From Hypericum androsaemum (Eukaryota; Streptophyta; Magnoliopsida; Malpighiales; Hypericaceae): a stretch of 64,000 bases of DNA. The stretch is taken from positions 13,326,221 through 13,390,220 of the forward strand of contig OZ023181.1 of assembly GCA_963995505.1 (NCBI GenBank). The letters run 5' to 3'. A program made the position numbers and the translations under genes. This document shows, in pieces, positions 25,488-38,137 of this stretch (position 1 is its first letter; every line of letters begins with the position of its first letter). The notes beneath the pieces are model-generated. The model was not told the origin of the DNA. It worked only from the letters and a program-made list of their open reading frames with translations, and did not search any database.

Positions 25488-28400
25488 CCTTTTCTTGCCT
25501 TTTCATTCCTTTTCCTTGCCCTTTCTTTCCTTTTCATGCCTTTTCATGTCTTTTCCTTGCCTTTTCTTGACTTTTCTTGCCTTATCTGTCCTTATCTTGC
25601 CTTTTCCTTGCCCTTTCTTTCCCTTTCTTGCCTTTTCTAGCCTTATCTTTCCTTTTCTTACCTTTTCATGCCTTTTCTTGCCTTTTCCTAGCCTTTTCTT
25701 TCTGTTTCTTGCCTTATCTTGACTTTTCTTGCCTTTTCCTTGCCATTTCTTTCCTTTTCTTGCCTTTTCGTGCCATTTCTTGCCTTATCTTTCCTTTTCT
25801 TGCCTTTTCATGCATTTTCCATGCCTTTTCTTGCATTTTCCTTGCCTTATCTTTCCTTACCTTGCCTTTTCTAGCCTCGTCTTACCTTACCTTGCCTTTT
25901 CTTGCCTTATCTTGCCTTTTCCTTGCCTTTTATTGCCTTATCTTGCCTTTTCCTTTCCTTTCCTTTCCTTTTCTTGCCTTTTTTCTTTCATTTTCCTTGC
26001 CTTTTCTTGCCTTTTCTTTCCTTTTCTTGCCTTTTCTTGCCTTTTCTTGCCTTATTTTGCCTTTTCTTACATTTTCTTTCCTTTTCATGCCTTTTCTTTC
26101 CTTAACTTTCCTTTTCTTACCTTTTCCTTGCCTTTTCTTTCCTTTTCTTTCCTTTTCCTTGCCTTTTCTTTCATTTTCTTGTCTTTATATGGGTTTTCTT
26201 GCCTTATCTTTCCTTTTCTTGCCTTTTCATGCCTTTTCCATGCCTTTTCTTTCCTTTTATTTCCTTTTCTTTCCTTTTCCTTGCCTTTTCTTGCCTTATC
26301 TTGCCTTTTCTTGCCATATCTTGCCTTTTCTTTCCTTTTCTTGCCATTTCTTGCCATTTCTTGCCTTATCTTGCCTTTTCTTGCCTTATCTTGCCTTATC
26401 ATGCCTTTTCTTGCCTTATCTTGCCTTTTCTTTCCTTTTCAAGCCTTTCCTTGCCTTTTCTTTCCTTTTCTTGCCTTTTCACGCCTTTTCCTTGCATTTT
26501 CTTGCCTTATCTTCCATTTTCTTACAATTTCTTACATTTCCTTGCCTTTTCATGCCTTTTCCATGCCTTTTCTTGCCTTTTCCTTGCCTTATCCCTGCCT
26601 TTTCTTGTCTTTTCTTTCCTTATCTTGCCTTTTCTTGCCTTATCTTGCCTTATTTTGCCTTTTCTTTCTTTTTCATGCCTTTCCTTGCCTTTTCTTTCAT
26701 TTTCTTGCCTTTTCACATCTTTTCCTTGCCTTTTATTGCCTTATCTTGCCTTTTCCTTGCCTTTTCTTACCTTTTCTTACCATTTCCTTGCCTTTTCATG
26801 CCTATTCCATGCCTTTTCTTGCCTTTTCCTTGCCTTATCCCTACCTTTTCTTGCCTTTTCTTTCCTTATCTTGCCTTTTCGTGCATTTTCCTTGCCATTT
26901 CTTTCCTTTTCTTGCCTTTTCATGCATTTTCTTGCCTTATCTTTCCTTTTCTTGCCTTTACATGCCTTTTCCATGCCTTTTCTTTCCTTTTCGTGCCTTA
27001 TCATTCCTTATCTTGCCTTTTCTTGCCTTTTCCTTGCACTTTCTTTCCTTTTCTTGCTTTTTCATGCCTTATCTTCCCTTTTCATGCCTTTTCCATGCCT
27101 TTTCTTGCCTTTTTGTTGCCTCATCTTACCTTATCTAGCCTTATCTTTCCTTTTCTTGCCTTATCTTGCCTTTTCCTTGCTTTTTCATGCCTTTTCCATG
27201 CCTTTTCTTTCCTTATCTTGCCTTTTCTTGCCTTTTCCTTGCCTTTTCCTTGCCTTTTCTTTCCTTTTCTTGCCTTATCTTGCCTTTCCTTGCCTTTTCT
27301 TACCTTTTTTTTTATCTTTTCATGCCTTATCTTTCCTTTTCTTTCCTTTTCATGCCTTTTCCATGCCTTTTCTTTCCTATTCTTTCCTTTTCTTTCCTTT
27401 TCTTGCCTTCTCTTCCCTTATCTTTCCTTTTCTTGCCTTTTCATGCCTTTTCTATACCTTTTCTTGCATTTTCTTTCCTTTTCCTGGCCTTTTCTTGCCT
27501 TATCTTGCCTTTTTCGTGCCTTATCTTGCCTTATCTTTCTTTTTCTTGCCTTATCTTGCCTTATCTTGCCTTTTCTTACCTTTTCATGCCTTTTCTAGCC
27601 TTTTCTTTCCTTTCCTCGACTTTTCTTTCCTTTTCTTTCCTTTTCTTGCCATTTCTTACCTTTTCTTTCCTTTTCTTTTCTTTTCTTGCCTTTTCTTGCC
27701 TTTTCTTTCCTTTTCTTGCCTTTTCTTACCTTATCTTTCCTTTTCTTTCCTTTTCATGCCTTTTCCATGCCTTATCTTGCCTTTTCTTGCCATTTCTTTC
27801 CTTTTCTTGCCATATCTTTCCTTACCTTTCCTTATCTTTCCTTTTCTTGCCTTTTCTTGCCTGATCTTGCCTTTTCTTTCCTTTTTTTGCCTATTCTTTC
27901 CTTTTCTTGCCTTTTCTTACCTTATCTTTCCTTTTCTTGCTTTTTCAATGCCTTATCTTGCCTTTTCTTGCCAATTCTTTCCTTTTCTTGCCTTTTCTTT
28001 CCTTTGCTTGCCTTTTCTTGTCCTTTCTTGCCTTATCTTGCCTTTTCTTTCCTTTGCTTGCTTTTTCTTGTCCTTTCTTGCCAATTCTTTCCATTTCTTG
28101 CAATTTCCTTGCCTTTTTATGCCTTTTCCAAACCTTTTATTTCCTTATCTTGTCTTTTCCTTGCCTTTTTCTTTTCTTTTCTTGCCTTATCTTACTATTT
28201 TCCTTGCTATTTTCTTTCCTTTTCATGTATTTTCATGCCTTTTCTTGCATTTTCCTTGCCTCATCTTGCCTTACCTTGCCTATTCTAGCCTCATCTTGCC
28301 TTTCCTTGCCTTTTCTTGCCTACCTTGGTTTTTTCTTGCCTTTTCTTGCCTTTTTATTTCCTTTTCTTCCCTTTTCTCTCCTTATCTTGCCTTTTTTGCC

Positions 28401-29751
28401 TTATCTTGCCTTATTTTGCCTTTTCCTTGCCTTTTCTTTCTTTTTCCTTGCCTTTTCTTGCCTTTTCATTCCTTTTCCTTGCCCTTTCTTTCCTTTTCAT
28501 GCCTTTTCCTTGCCTTTTCTTGACTTTTCTTGCCTTTTCTTTCCTTTTCTTTCCATTTCTTGCCTTATCTGTCTTTATCTTGCCTTTTCCTTGCCCTTAC
28601 TTTCCTTTTCTTGCCTTTTCTTGCCTTATCTTTCCTTTTCTTACCTTTTCATGCCTTTTCTTGCCTTTTCTTGCCTTTTCCTAGCCTTTTCTTAAAGTTT
28701 CTTGCCTTATCTTGACTTTTCTTGCCTTTTCCTTGCCCTTTCTTTCCTTTTCTTGCCTTTTCGTGCCATTTCTTGCCCTATCTTTCCTTTTCTTTCCTTT
28801 TCATGCCTTTTCTTGCATTTTCCGTGCCTCATCTTGCCTTACCTTGCCTTTTCTAGCCTCATCTTACCTTACCTTGCCTTATCTTGTCTTTTCCTTGCCT
28901 TTTCTTTCCTTTTCTGCCTTTTTTCTTTCCTTTTCCTTGCATTTTCTTGCCTTTTCTTTCCTTTTCTTTCCTTTTCTTGCCTTTTCTTGCCTTATTTTGC
29001 CTTTTCTTACATTTTCTTTCCTTTTCATGCCTTTTCCTTGCCTTTTCTTTCCTTAACTTTCCTTTTCTTTCCTTTTCCTTGCCTTTTCTTTCATTTTCTT
29101 GACTTTTCATGCCTTTTCTTTCATTTTCTTGACTTTTCATGCCTTATCTTTCCTTTTCTTGCCTTTTCATGCCATTTCCATGCCTTTTCTTGTCTTTTCT
29201 TGCCTTTTCCTTGCCTTTTCTTACCTTATCTTGCCTTTTCATGCCTTTTCTTTCCTTTTCTTGCCTTTTTCTTGCCTTTGGTTACCTTTTCTTACCTTTT
29301 CTTTCCTTTTCTTGCCTTTTCCTTACTTTTTCTTGCCTTATCTTGCCTTTTCATGCCTTTTCTTTAACTTTTCTTGCCTTTCGTGCCTTTTCCTTGTCTT
29401 TTCCTTGCCTTTTCTTACCTCATCTTTCCTTTTCTTGCCTTTCCTTACCTTTTCTTGCCTTATATTGCCTTATCTTGCCTTTTCTTGCCTTATATTGTCT
29501 TTTCCTTGCCTTTTCTTACCTCATCTTTCCTTTTCTTTCCTTTCCTTGCCTTATCTTTCCTTTTTTGCCTTTTCATTCCTTTTCCTTTCCTTTTCTTGCG
29601 ATTTCAATCCTTTTCTTGCCTTTTCTTGACTTTTCTTTCCTTTGCTTGCATTTTCCTTGACTTTTCTTGCCTTTTCTTTCATTTTCTTGCCTTATCTTTC
29701 TTTTTCTTGCCTTTTCCTTGCTTTTTCATGCCTTTTCCATGCCTTTTCTTT
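25488..29751 (+). repeat. 4.26-kb HOR unit J1
   Basis: First of four consecutive units, phased to the join before gccttttcattcc (25,497, 29,761, 33,873, 38,147). Internal order: B landmark 25,701, tatatggg 26,191, tacaatttcttacatttcc near 26,523, A landmark 28,694, ggttacc 29,280, gcgatttcaatcc 29,598. Length is 4,264 bp: B to A 2,993, A to next B 1,271. It carries a private 30-bp duplication at 29,081. Confidence 0.85.
29081..29140 (+). repeat. Exact 30-bp tandem duplication
   Basis: The same 30 bp (starting gccttttctttcattttctt) occupies 29,081-29,110 and 29,111-29,140. It is absent as a duplicate from the neighbouring HOR units, so it arose in J1 alone. Confidence 0.9.
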
Positions 29752-32700
29752 CCTTTTCTTGCCTTTTCATTCCTTTTCCTTGCCCTTTCTTTCCTTTTCA
29801 TGCCTTTTCATGTCTTTTCCTTGCCTTTTCTTGACTTTTCTTGCCTTATCTGTCCTTATCTTGCCTTTTCCTTGCCCTTTCTTTCCCTTTCTTGCCTTTT
29901 CTAGCCTTATCTTTCCTTTTCTTACCTTTTCATGCCTTTTCTTGCCTTTTCCTAGCCTTTTCTTTCTGTTTCTTGCCTTATCTTGACTTTTCTTGCCTTT
30001 TCCTTGCCATTTCTTTCCTTTTCTTGCCTTTTCGTGCCATTTCTTGCCTTATCTTTCCTTTTCTTGCCTTTTCATGCATTTTCCATGCCTTTTCTTGCAT
30101 TTTCCTTCCCTCATCTTTCCTTACCTTGCCTTTTCTAGCCTCGTCTTACCTTACCTTGCCTTATCTTGCCTTATCTTGCCTTTTCCTTGCCTTTTATTGC
30201 CTTATCTTGCCTTTTCCTTTCCTTTCCTTTCCTTTTCTTGCCTTTTTTCTTTCATTTTCCTTGCCTTTTCTTGCCTTTTCTTTCCTTTTCTTGCCTTTTC
30301 TTGCCTTTTCTTGCCTTATTTTGCATTTTCTTACATTTTCTTTCCTTTTCATGCCTTTTCTTTCCTTAACTTTCCTTTTCTTACCTTTTCCTTGCCTTTT
30401 CTTTCCTTTTCTTTCCTTTTCCTTGCCTTTTCTTTCATTTTCTTGTCTTTATATGGGTTTTCTTGCCTTATCTTTCCTTTTCTTGCCTTTTCATGCCTTT
30501 TCCATGCCTTTTCTTTCCTTTTATTTCCTTTTATTTCCTTTTCCTTGCCTTTTCTTGCCTTATCTTGCCTTTTCTTGCCATATCTTGCCTTTTCTTTCCT
30601 TTTCTTGCCATTTCTTGCCATTTCTTGCCTTATCTTGCCTTATCTTGCCTTTTCTTGCCTTATCTTGCCTTATCATGCCTTTTCTTGCCTTATCTTGCCT
30701 TTTCTTTCCTTTTCAAGCCTTTCCTTGCCTTTTCTTTCCTTTTCTTGCCTTTTCACGCCTTTTCCTTGCATTTTCTTGCCTTATCTTCCATTTTCTTACA
30801 ATTTCTTACATTTCCTTGCCTTTTCATGCCTTTTTCATGCCTTTTCTTGCCTTTTCCTTGCCTTATCCCTGCCTTTTCTTGTCTTTTCTTTCCTTATCTT
30901 GCCTTTTCTTACCTTATCTTGCCTTATCTTGCCTTTTCTTTCTTTTTCATGCCTTTCCTTGACTTTTCTTTCATTTTCTTGCCTTTTCACATCTTTTCCT
31001 TGCCTTTTATTGCCTTATCTTGCCTCTTCCGTGCCTTTTCTTACCTTTTCTTACCATTTCCTTGCCTTTTCATGCCTATTCCATGCCTTTTCTTGCCTTT
31101 TCCTTGCCTTATCCCTACCTTTTCTTGCCTTTTCTTTCCTTATCTTGCCTTTTCGTGCATTTTCCTTGCCATTTCTTTCCTTTTCTTGCCTTTTCATGCA
31201 TTTTCTTGCCTTATCTTTCCTTTTCTTGCCTTTACATGCCTTTTCCATGCCTTTTCTTTCCTTTTCGTGCCTTATCATTCCTTATCTTGCCTTTTCTTGC
31301 CTTTTCCTTGCACTTTCTTTCCTTTTCTTGCTTTTTCATGCCTTATCTTCCCTTTTCATGCCTTTTCCATGCCTTTTCTTGCCTTTTTGTTGCCTCATCT
31401 TACCTTATCTAGCCTTATCTTTCCTTTTCTTGCCTTATCTTGCCTTTTCCTTGCTTTTTCATGCCTTTTCCATGCCTTTTCTTTCCTTATCTTGCCTTTT
31501 CTTGCCTTTTCCTTGCCTTTTCCTTGCCTTTTCTTTCCTTTTCTTGCCTTATCTTGCCTTTCCTTGCCTTTTCTTACCTTTTTTTTAATCTTTTCATGCC
31601 TTATCTTTCCTTTTCTTTCCTTTTCATGCCTTTTCCATGCCTTTTCTTTCCTATTCTTTCCTTTTCTTTCCTTTTCTTGCCTTCTCTTCCCTTATCTTTC
31701 CTTTTCTTGCCTTTTCATGCCTTTTCTATACCTTTTCTAGCATTTTCTTTCCTTTTCCTGGCCTTTTCTTGCCTTATCTTGCCTTTTTCGTGCCTTATCT
31801 TGCCTTATCTTTCTTTTTCTTGCCTTATCTTGCCTTATCTTGCCTTTTCTTACCTTTTCATGCCTTTTCTAGCCTTTTCTTTCCTTTCCTCGACTTTTCT
31901 TTCCTTTTCTTTCCTTTTCTTGCCATTTCTTACCTTTTCTTTCCTTTTCTTTTCTTATCTTGCCTTTTCTTGCCATTTCTTTCCTTTTTTTGCCTATTCT
32001 TTCCTTTTCTTGCCTTTTCTTACCTTATCTTTCCTTTTCTTGCTTTTTCAATGCCTTATCTTGCCTTTTTTTGCCAATTCTTTCCTTTTCTTGCCTTTTC
32101 TTTCCTTTGCTTGCCTTTTCTTGTCCTTTCTTGCCTTATCTTGCCTTTTCTTTCCTTTGCTTGCTTTTTCTTGTCCTTTCTTGCCAATTCTTTCCTTTTC
32201 TTGCAATTTCCTTGCCTTTTTATGCCTTTTCCAAACCTTTTATTTCCTTATCTTGTCTTTTCCTTGCCTTTTTCTTTTCTTTTCTTGCCGTATCTTACTA
32301 TTTTCCTTGCTATTTTCTATCCTTTTCATGTATTTTCATGCCTTTTCTTGCATTTTCCTTGCCTCATCTTGCCTTACCTTGCCTATTCTAGCCTCATCTT
32401 GCCTTTCCTTGCCTTTTCTTGCCTACCTTGGTTTTTTCTTGCCTTTTCTTGCCTTATCTTGCCTTTTTATTTCCTTTTCTTCCCTTTTCTTTCCTTATCT
32501 TGCCTTTTTTGCCTTATCTTGCCTTATTTTGCCTTTTCCTTGCCTTTTCTTTCTTTTTCCTTGCCTTTTCTTGCCTTTTCATTCCTTTTCCTTGCCCTTT
32601 CTTTCCTTTTCATGCCTTTTCCTTGCCTTTTCTTGACTTTTCTTGCCTTTTCTTTCCTTTTCTTTCCATTTCTTGCCTTATCTGTCTTTATCTTGCCTTT

Positions 32701-33863
32701 TCCTTGCCCTTACTTTCCTTTTCTTGCCTTTTCTTGCCTTATCTTTCCTTTTCTTACCTTTTCATGCCTTTTCTTGCCTTTTCTTGCCTTTTCCTAGCCT
32801 TTTCTTAAAGTTTCTTGCCTTATCTTGACTTTTCTTGCCTTTTCCTTGCCCTTTCTATCCTTTTCTTGCCTTTTCGTGCCATTTCTTGCCCTATCTTTCC
32901 TTTTCTTGCCTTTTCATGCCTTTTCTTGCATTTTCCTTGCCTCATCTTGCCTTACCTTGTCTTTTCTAGACTCATCTTACCTTACCTTGCCTTATCTTGC
33001 CTTTTCCATGCCTTTTCTTTCCTTTTCTGCCTTTTTTCTTTCCTTTTCCTTGCATTTTCTTGCCTTTTCTTTTTTCTTTCCTTTTCTTGCCTTTTCTTGC
33101 CTTATTTTGCCTTTTCTTACATTTTCTTTCCTTTTCATGCCTTTTCCTTGCCTTTTCTTTCCTTAACTTTCCTTTTCTTACCTTTTCCTTGCCTTTTCTT
33201 ACCTTTTCTTTCATTTTCCTTGCCTTTTCTTTCATTTTCTTGACTTTTCATGCCTTATCTTTCCTTTTCTTGCCTTTTCATGCCTTTTCCATGCCTTTTC
33301 TTGTCTTTTCTTGCCTTTTCCTTGCCTTTTCTTACCTTATCTTGCCTTTTCATGCCTTTTCTTTCCTTTTCTTGCCTTTTTCTTGCCTTTGGTTACCTTT
33401 TCTTACCTTTTCTTTCCTTTTCTTGCCTTTTCCTTACTTTTTCTTGCCTTATCTTGCCTTTTCATGCCTTTTCTTTAACTTTTCTTGCCTTTCGTGCCTT
33501 TTCCTTGTCTTTTCCTTGCCTTTTCTTACCTCATATTTCCTTTTCTTGCCTTTCCTTACCTTTTCTTGCCTTATATTGCCTTATCTTGCCTTTTCTTGCC
33601 TTATCTTGTCTTTTCCTTGCCTTTTCTTACCTCATCTTTCCTTTTCTTTCCTTTCCTTGCCTTATCTTTCCTTTTTTTGCCTTTTCATTCCTTTTCCTTT
33701 CCTTTTCTTGCGATTTCAATCCTTTTCTTGCCTTTTCTTGACTTTTCTTTCCTTTGCTTGCATTTTCCTTGACTTTTCTTGCCTTTTCTTTCCTTTTCTT
33801 GCCTTATCTTGCTTTTTCTTGCCTTTTCCTTGCTTTTTAATGCCTTTTCCATGCCTTTTCTTT
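29752..33863 (+). repeat. 4.11-kb HOR unit J2
   Basis: Landmarks: B 29,965, tatatggg 30,455, A 32,807, ggttacc 33,391. It is 4,112 bp, about 150 bp shorter than J1, with nearly all the difference between B and A (2,842 against 2,993). The main loss is visible around 31,950-31,990, where ttttcttttctt runs into atcttgccttttcttgcc and then ctttttttgcc. The private variants ctttctatcc (near 32,850) and ctagactcat (near 32,966) recur at about 55,538 and 55,653. Confidence 0.85.
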
Positions 33864-36800
33864 CCTTTTCTTGCCTTTTCATTCCTTTTCCTTGCCCTTT
33901 CTTTCCTTTTCATGCCTTTTCATGTCTTTTCCTTGCCTTTTCTTGACTTTTCTTGCCTTATCTGTCCTTATCTTGCCTTTTCCTTGCCCTTTCTTTCCCT
34001 TTCTTGCCTTTTCTAGCCTTATCTTTCCTTTTCTTACCTTTTCATGCCTTTTCTTGCCTTTTCCTAGCCTTTTCTTTCTGTTTCTTGCCTTATCTTGACT
34101 TTTCTTGCCTTTTCCTTGCCATTTCTTTCCTTTTCTTGCCTTTTCGTGCCATTTCTTGCCTTATCTTTCCTTTTCTTGCCTTTTCATGCATTTTCCATGC
34201 CTTTTCTTGCATTTTCCTTCCCTCATCTTTCCTTACCTTGCCTTTTCTAGCCTCGTCTTACCTTACCTTGCCTTTTCTTGCCTTATCTTGCCTTTTCCTT
34301 GCCTTTTATTGCCTTATCTTGCCTTTTCCTTTCCTTTCCTTTCCTTTTCTTGCCTTTTTTCTTTCATTTTCCTTGCCTTTTCTTGCCTTTTCTTTCCTTT
34401 TCTTGCCTTTTCTTGCCTTTTCTTGCCTTATTTTGCATTTTCTTACATTTTCTTTCCTTTTCATGCCTTTTCTTTCCTTAACTTTCCTTTTCTTACCTTT
34501 TCCTTGCCTTTTCTTTCCTTTTCTTTCCTTTTCCTTGCCTTTTCTTTCATTTTCTTGTCTTTATATGGGTTTTCTTGCCTTATCTTTCCTTTTCTTGCCT
34601 TTTCATGCCTTTTCCATGCCTTTTCTTTCCTTTTATTTCCTTTTCTTTCCTTTTCCTTGCCTTTTCTTGCCTTATCTTGCCTTTTCTTGCCATATCTTGC
34701 CTTTTCTTTCCTTTTCTTGCCATTTCTTGCCATTTCTTGCCTTATCTTGCCTTATCTTGCCTTTTCTTGCCTTATCTTGCCTTATCATGCCTTTTCTTGC
34801 CTTATCTTGCCTTTTCTTTCCTTTTCAAGCCTTTCCTTGCCTTTTCTTTCCTTTTCTTGCCTTTTCACGCCTTTTCCTTGCATTTTCTTGCCTTATCTTC
34901 CATTTTCTTACAATTTCTTACATTTCCATGCCTTTTCATGCCTTTTCCATGCCTTTTCTTGCCTTATCCCTGCCTTTTCTTGTCTTTTCTTTCCTTATCT
35001 TGCCTTTTCTTGCCTTATCTTGCCTTATCTTGCCTTTTCTTTCTTTTTCATGCCTTTCCTTGACTTTTCTTTCATTTTCTTGCCTTTTCACATCTTTTCC
35101 TTGCCTTTTATTGCCTTATCTTGCCTTTTCCTTGCCTTTTCTTACCTTTTCTTACCATTTCCTTGCCTTTTCATGCCTATTCCATGCCTTTTCTTGCCTT
35201 TTCCTTGCCTTATCCCTACCTTTTCTTGCCGTTTCTTTCCTTATCTTGCCTTTTCGTGCATTTTCCTTGCCATTTCTTTCCTTTTCTTGCCTTTTCATGC
35301 ATTTTCTTGCCTTATCTTTCCTTTTCTTGCCTTTACATGCCTTTTCCATGCCTTTTCTTTCCTTTTCGTGCCTTATCATTCCTTATCTTGCCTTTTCTTG
35401 CCTTTTCCTTGCACTTTCTTTCCTTTTCTTGCTTTTTCATGCCTTATTTTCCCTTTTCATGCCTTTTCCATGCCTTTTCTTGCCTTTTTGTTGCCTCATC
35501 TTACCTTATCTAGCCTTATCTTTCCTTTTCTTGCCTTATCTTGCCTTTTCCTTGCTTTTTCATGCCTTTTCCATGCCGTTTCTTTCCTTATCTTGCCTTT
35601 TCTTGCCTTTTCCTTGCCTTTTCCTTGCCTTTTCTTTCCTTTTCTTGCCTTATCTTGCCTTTCCTTGCCTTTTCTTACCTTTTTTTTTATCTTTTCATGC
35701 CTTATCTTTCCTTTTCTTTCCTTTTCATGCCTTTTCCATGCCTTTTCTTTCCTATTCTTTCCTTTTCTTTCCTTTTCTTGCCTTCTCTTCCCTTATCTTT
35801 CCTTTTCTTGCCTTTTCATGCCTTTTCTATACCTTTTCTTGCATTTTCTTTCCTTTTCCTGGCCTTTTCTTGCCTTATCTTGCCTTTTTCGTGCCTTATC
35901 TTGCCTTATCTTTCTTTTTCTTGCCTTATCTTGCCTTATCTTGCCTTTTCTTACCTTTTCATGCCTTTTCTAGCCTTTTCTTTCCTTTCCTCGACTTTTC
36001 TTTCCTTTTCTTTCCTTTTCTTGCCATTTCTTACCTTTTCTTTCCTTTTCTTTTCTTTTCTTGCCTTTTTTGCCTTTTCTTTCCTTTTCTTGCCTTTTCT
36101 TACCTTATCTTTCCTTTTCTTTCCTTTTCATGCCTTTTCCATGCCTTATCTTGCCTTTTCTTGCCATTTCTTTCCTTTTCTTGCCATATCTTTCCTTACC
36201 TTTCCTTATCTTTCCTTTTCTTGCCTTTTCTTGCCTGATCTTGCCTTTTCTTTCCTTTTTTTGCCTATTCTTTCCTTTTCTTGCCTTTTCTTACCTTATC
36301 TTTCCTTTTCTTGCTTTTTCAATGCCTTATCTTGCCTTTTCTTGCCAATTCTTTCCTTTTCTTGCCTTTTCTTTCCTTTGCTTGCCTTTTCTTGTCCTTT
36401 CTTGCCTTATCTTGCCTTTTCTTTCCTTTGCTTGCTTTTTCTTGTCCTTTCTTGCCAATTCTTTCCTTTTCTTGCAATTTCCTTGCCTTTTTATGCCTTT
36501 TCCAAACCTTTTATTTCCTTATCTTGTCTTTTCCTTGCCTTTTTCTTTTCTTTTCTTGCCTTATCTTACTATTTTCCTTGCTATTTTCTTTCCTTTTCAT
36601 GTATTTTCATGCCTTTTCTTGCATTTTCCTTGCCTCATCTTGCCTTACCTTGCCTATTCTAGCCTCATCTTGCCTTTCCTTGCCTTTTCTTGCCTACCTT
36701 GGTTTTTTCTTGCCTTTTCTTGCCTTATCTTGCCTTTTTATTTCCTTTTCTTCCCTTTTCTTTCCTTATCTTGCCTTTTTTGCCTTATCTTGCCTTATTT

Positions 36801-38137
36801 TGCCTTTTCCTTGCCTTTTCTTTCTTTTTCCTTGCCTTTTCTTGCCTTTTCATTCCTTTTCCTTGCCCTTTCTTTCCTTTTCATGCCTTTTCCTTGCCTT
36901 TTCTTGACTTTTCTTGCCTTTTCTTTCCTTTTCTTTCCATTTCTTGCCTTTTCTGTCTTTATCTTGCCTTTTCCTTGCCCTTACTTTCCTTTTCTTGCCT
37001 TTTCTTGCCTTATCTTTCCTTTTCTTACCTTTTCATGCCTTTTCTTGCCTTTTCTTGCCTTTTCCTAGCCTTTTCTTAAAGTTTCTTGCCTTATCTTGAC
37101 TTTTCTTGCCTTTTCCTTGCCCTTTCTTTCCTTTTCTTGCCTTTTCGTGCCATTTCTTGCCCTATCTTTCCTTTTCTTGCCTTTTCATGCCTTTTCTTGC
37201 ATTTTCCTTGCCTCATCTTACCTTACCTTGCCTTTTCTAGCCTCATCTTACCTTACCTTGCCTTATCTTGCCTTTTCCTTGCCTTTTCTTTCCTTTTCTG
37301 CCTTTTTTCTTTCCTTTTCCTTGCATTTTCTTGCCTTTTCTTTCCTTTTCTTTCCTTTTCTTGCCTTTTCTTGCCTTATTTTGCCTTTTCTTACATTTTC
37401 TTTCCTTTTCATGCCTTTTCCTTGTCTTTTCTTTCCTTAACTTTCCTTTTCTTACCTTTTCCTTGCCTTTTCTTACCTTTTCTTTCCTTTTCCTTGCCTT
37501 TTCTTTCATTTTCTTGACTTTTCATGCCTTATCTTTCCTTTTCTTGCCTTTTCGTGCCTTTTCCATGCCTTTTCTTGTCTTTTCTTGCCTTTTCCTTGCC
37601 TTTTCTTACCATATCTTGCCTTTTCATGCGTTTTCTTTCCTTTTCTTGCCTTTTTCTTGCCTTTGGTTACCTTTTCTTACCTTTTCTTTCCTTTTCTTGC
37701 CTTTTCCTTACTTTTTCTTGCCTTATCTTGCCTTTTCATGCCTTTTCTTTAACTTTTCTTGCCTTTCGTGCCTTTTCCTTGTCTTTTCCTTGCCTTTTCT
37801 TACCTCATCTTTCCTTTTCTTGCCTTTCCTTACCTTTTCTTGCCTTATATTGCCTTATCTTGCCTTTTCTTGCCTTATCTTGTCTTTTCCTTGCCTTTTC
37901 TTACCTCATCTTTCCTTTTCTTTCCTTTCCTTGCCTTATCTTTCCTTTTTTTGCCTTTTCATTCCTTTTCCTTTCCTTTTCTTGCGATTTCAATCCTTTT
38001 CTTGCCTTTTCTTGACTTTTCTTTCCTTTGCTTGCATTTTCCTTGACTTTTCTTGCCTTTTCTTTCCTTTTCTTGCCTTATCTTGCTTTTTCTTGCCTTT
38101 TCCTTGCTTTTTCATGCCTTTTCCATGCCTTTTCTTT
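33864..38137 (+). repeat. 4.27-kb HOR unit J3
   Basis: Landmarks: B 34,077, tatatggg 34,567, A 37,078, ggttacc 37,665. Length 4,274 bp. Diagnostic variants are the short form ccatgccttttcttgccttatccc near 34,950, ttgccgtttctttcc near 35,227, the 9-mer context cttgccttttttgcc near 36,060 and catgcgttttc near 37,626. All recur about 22,680-22,690 bp downstream. Confidence 0.87.
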
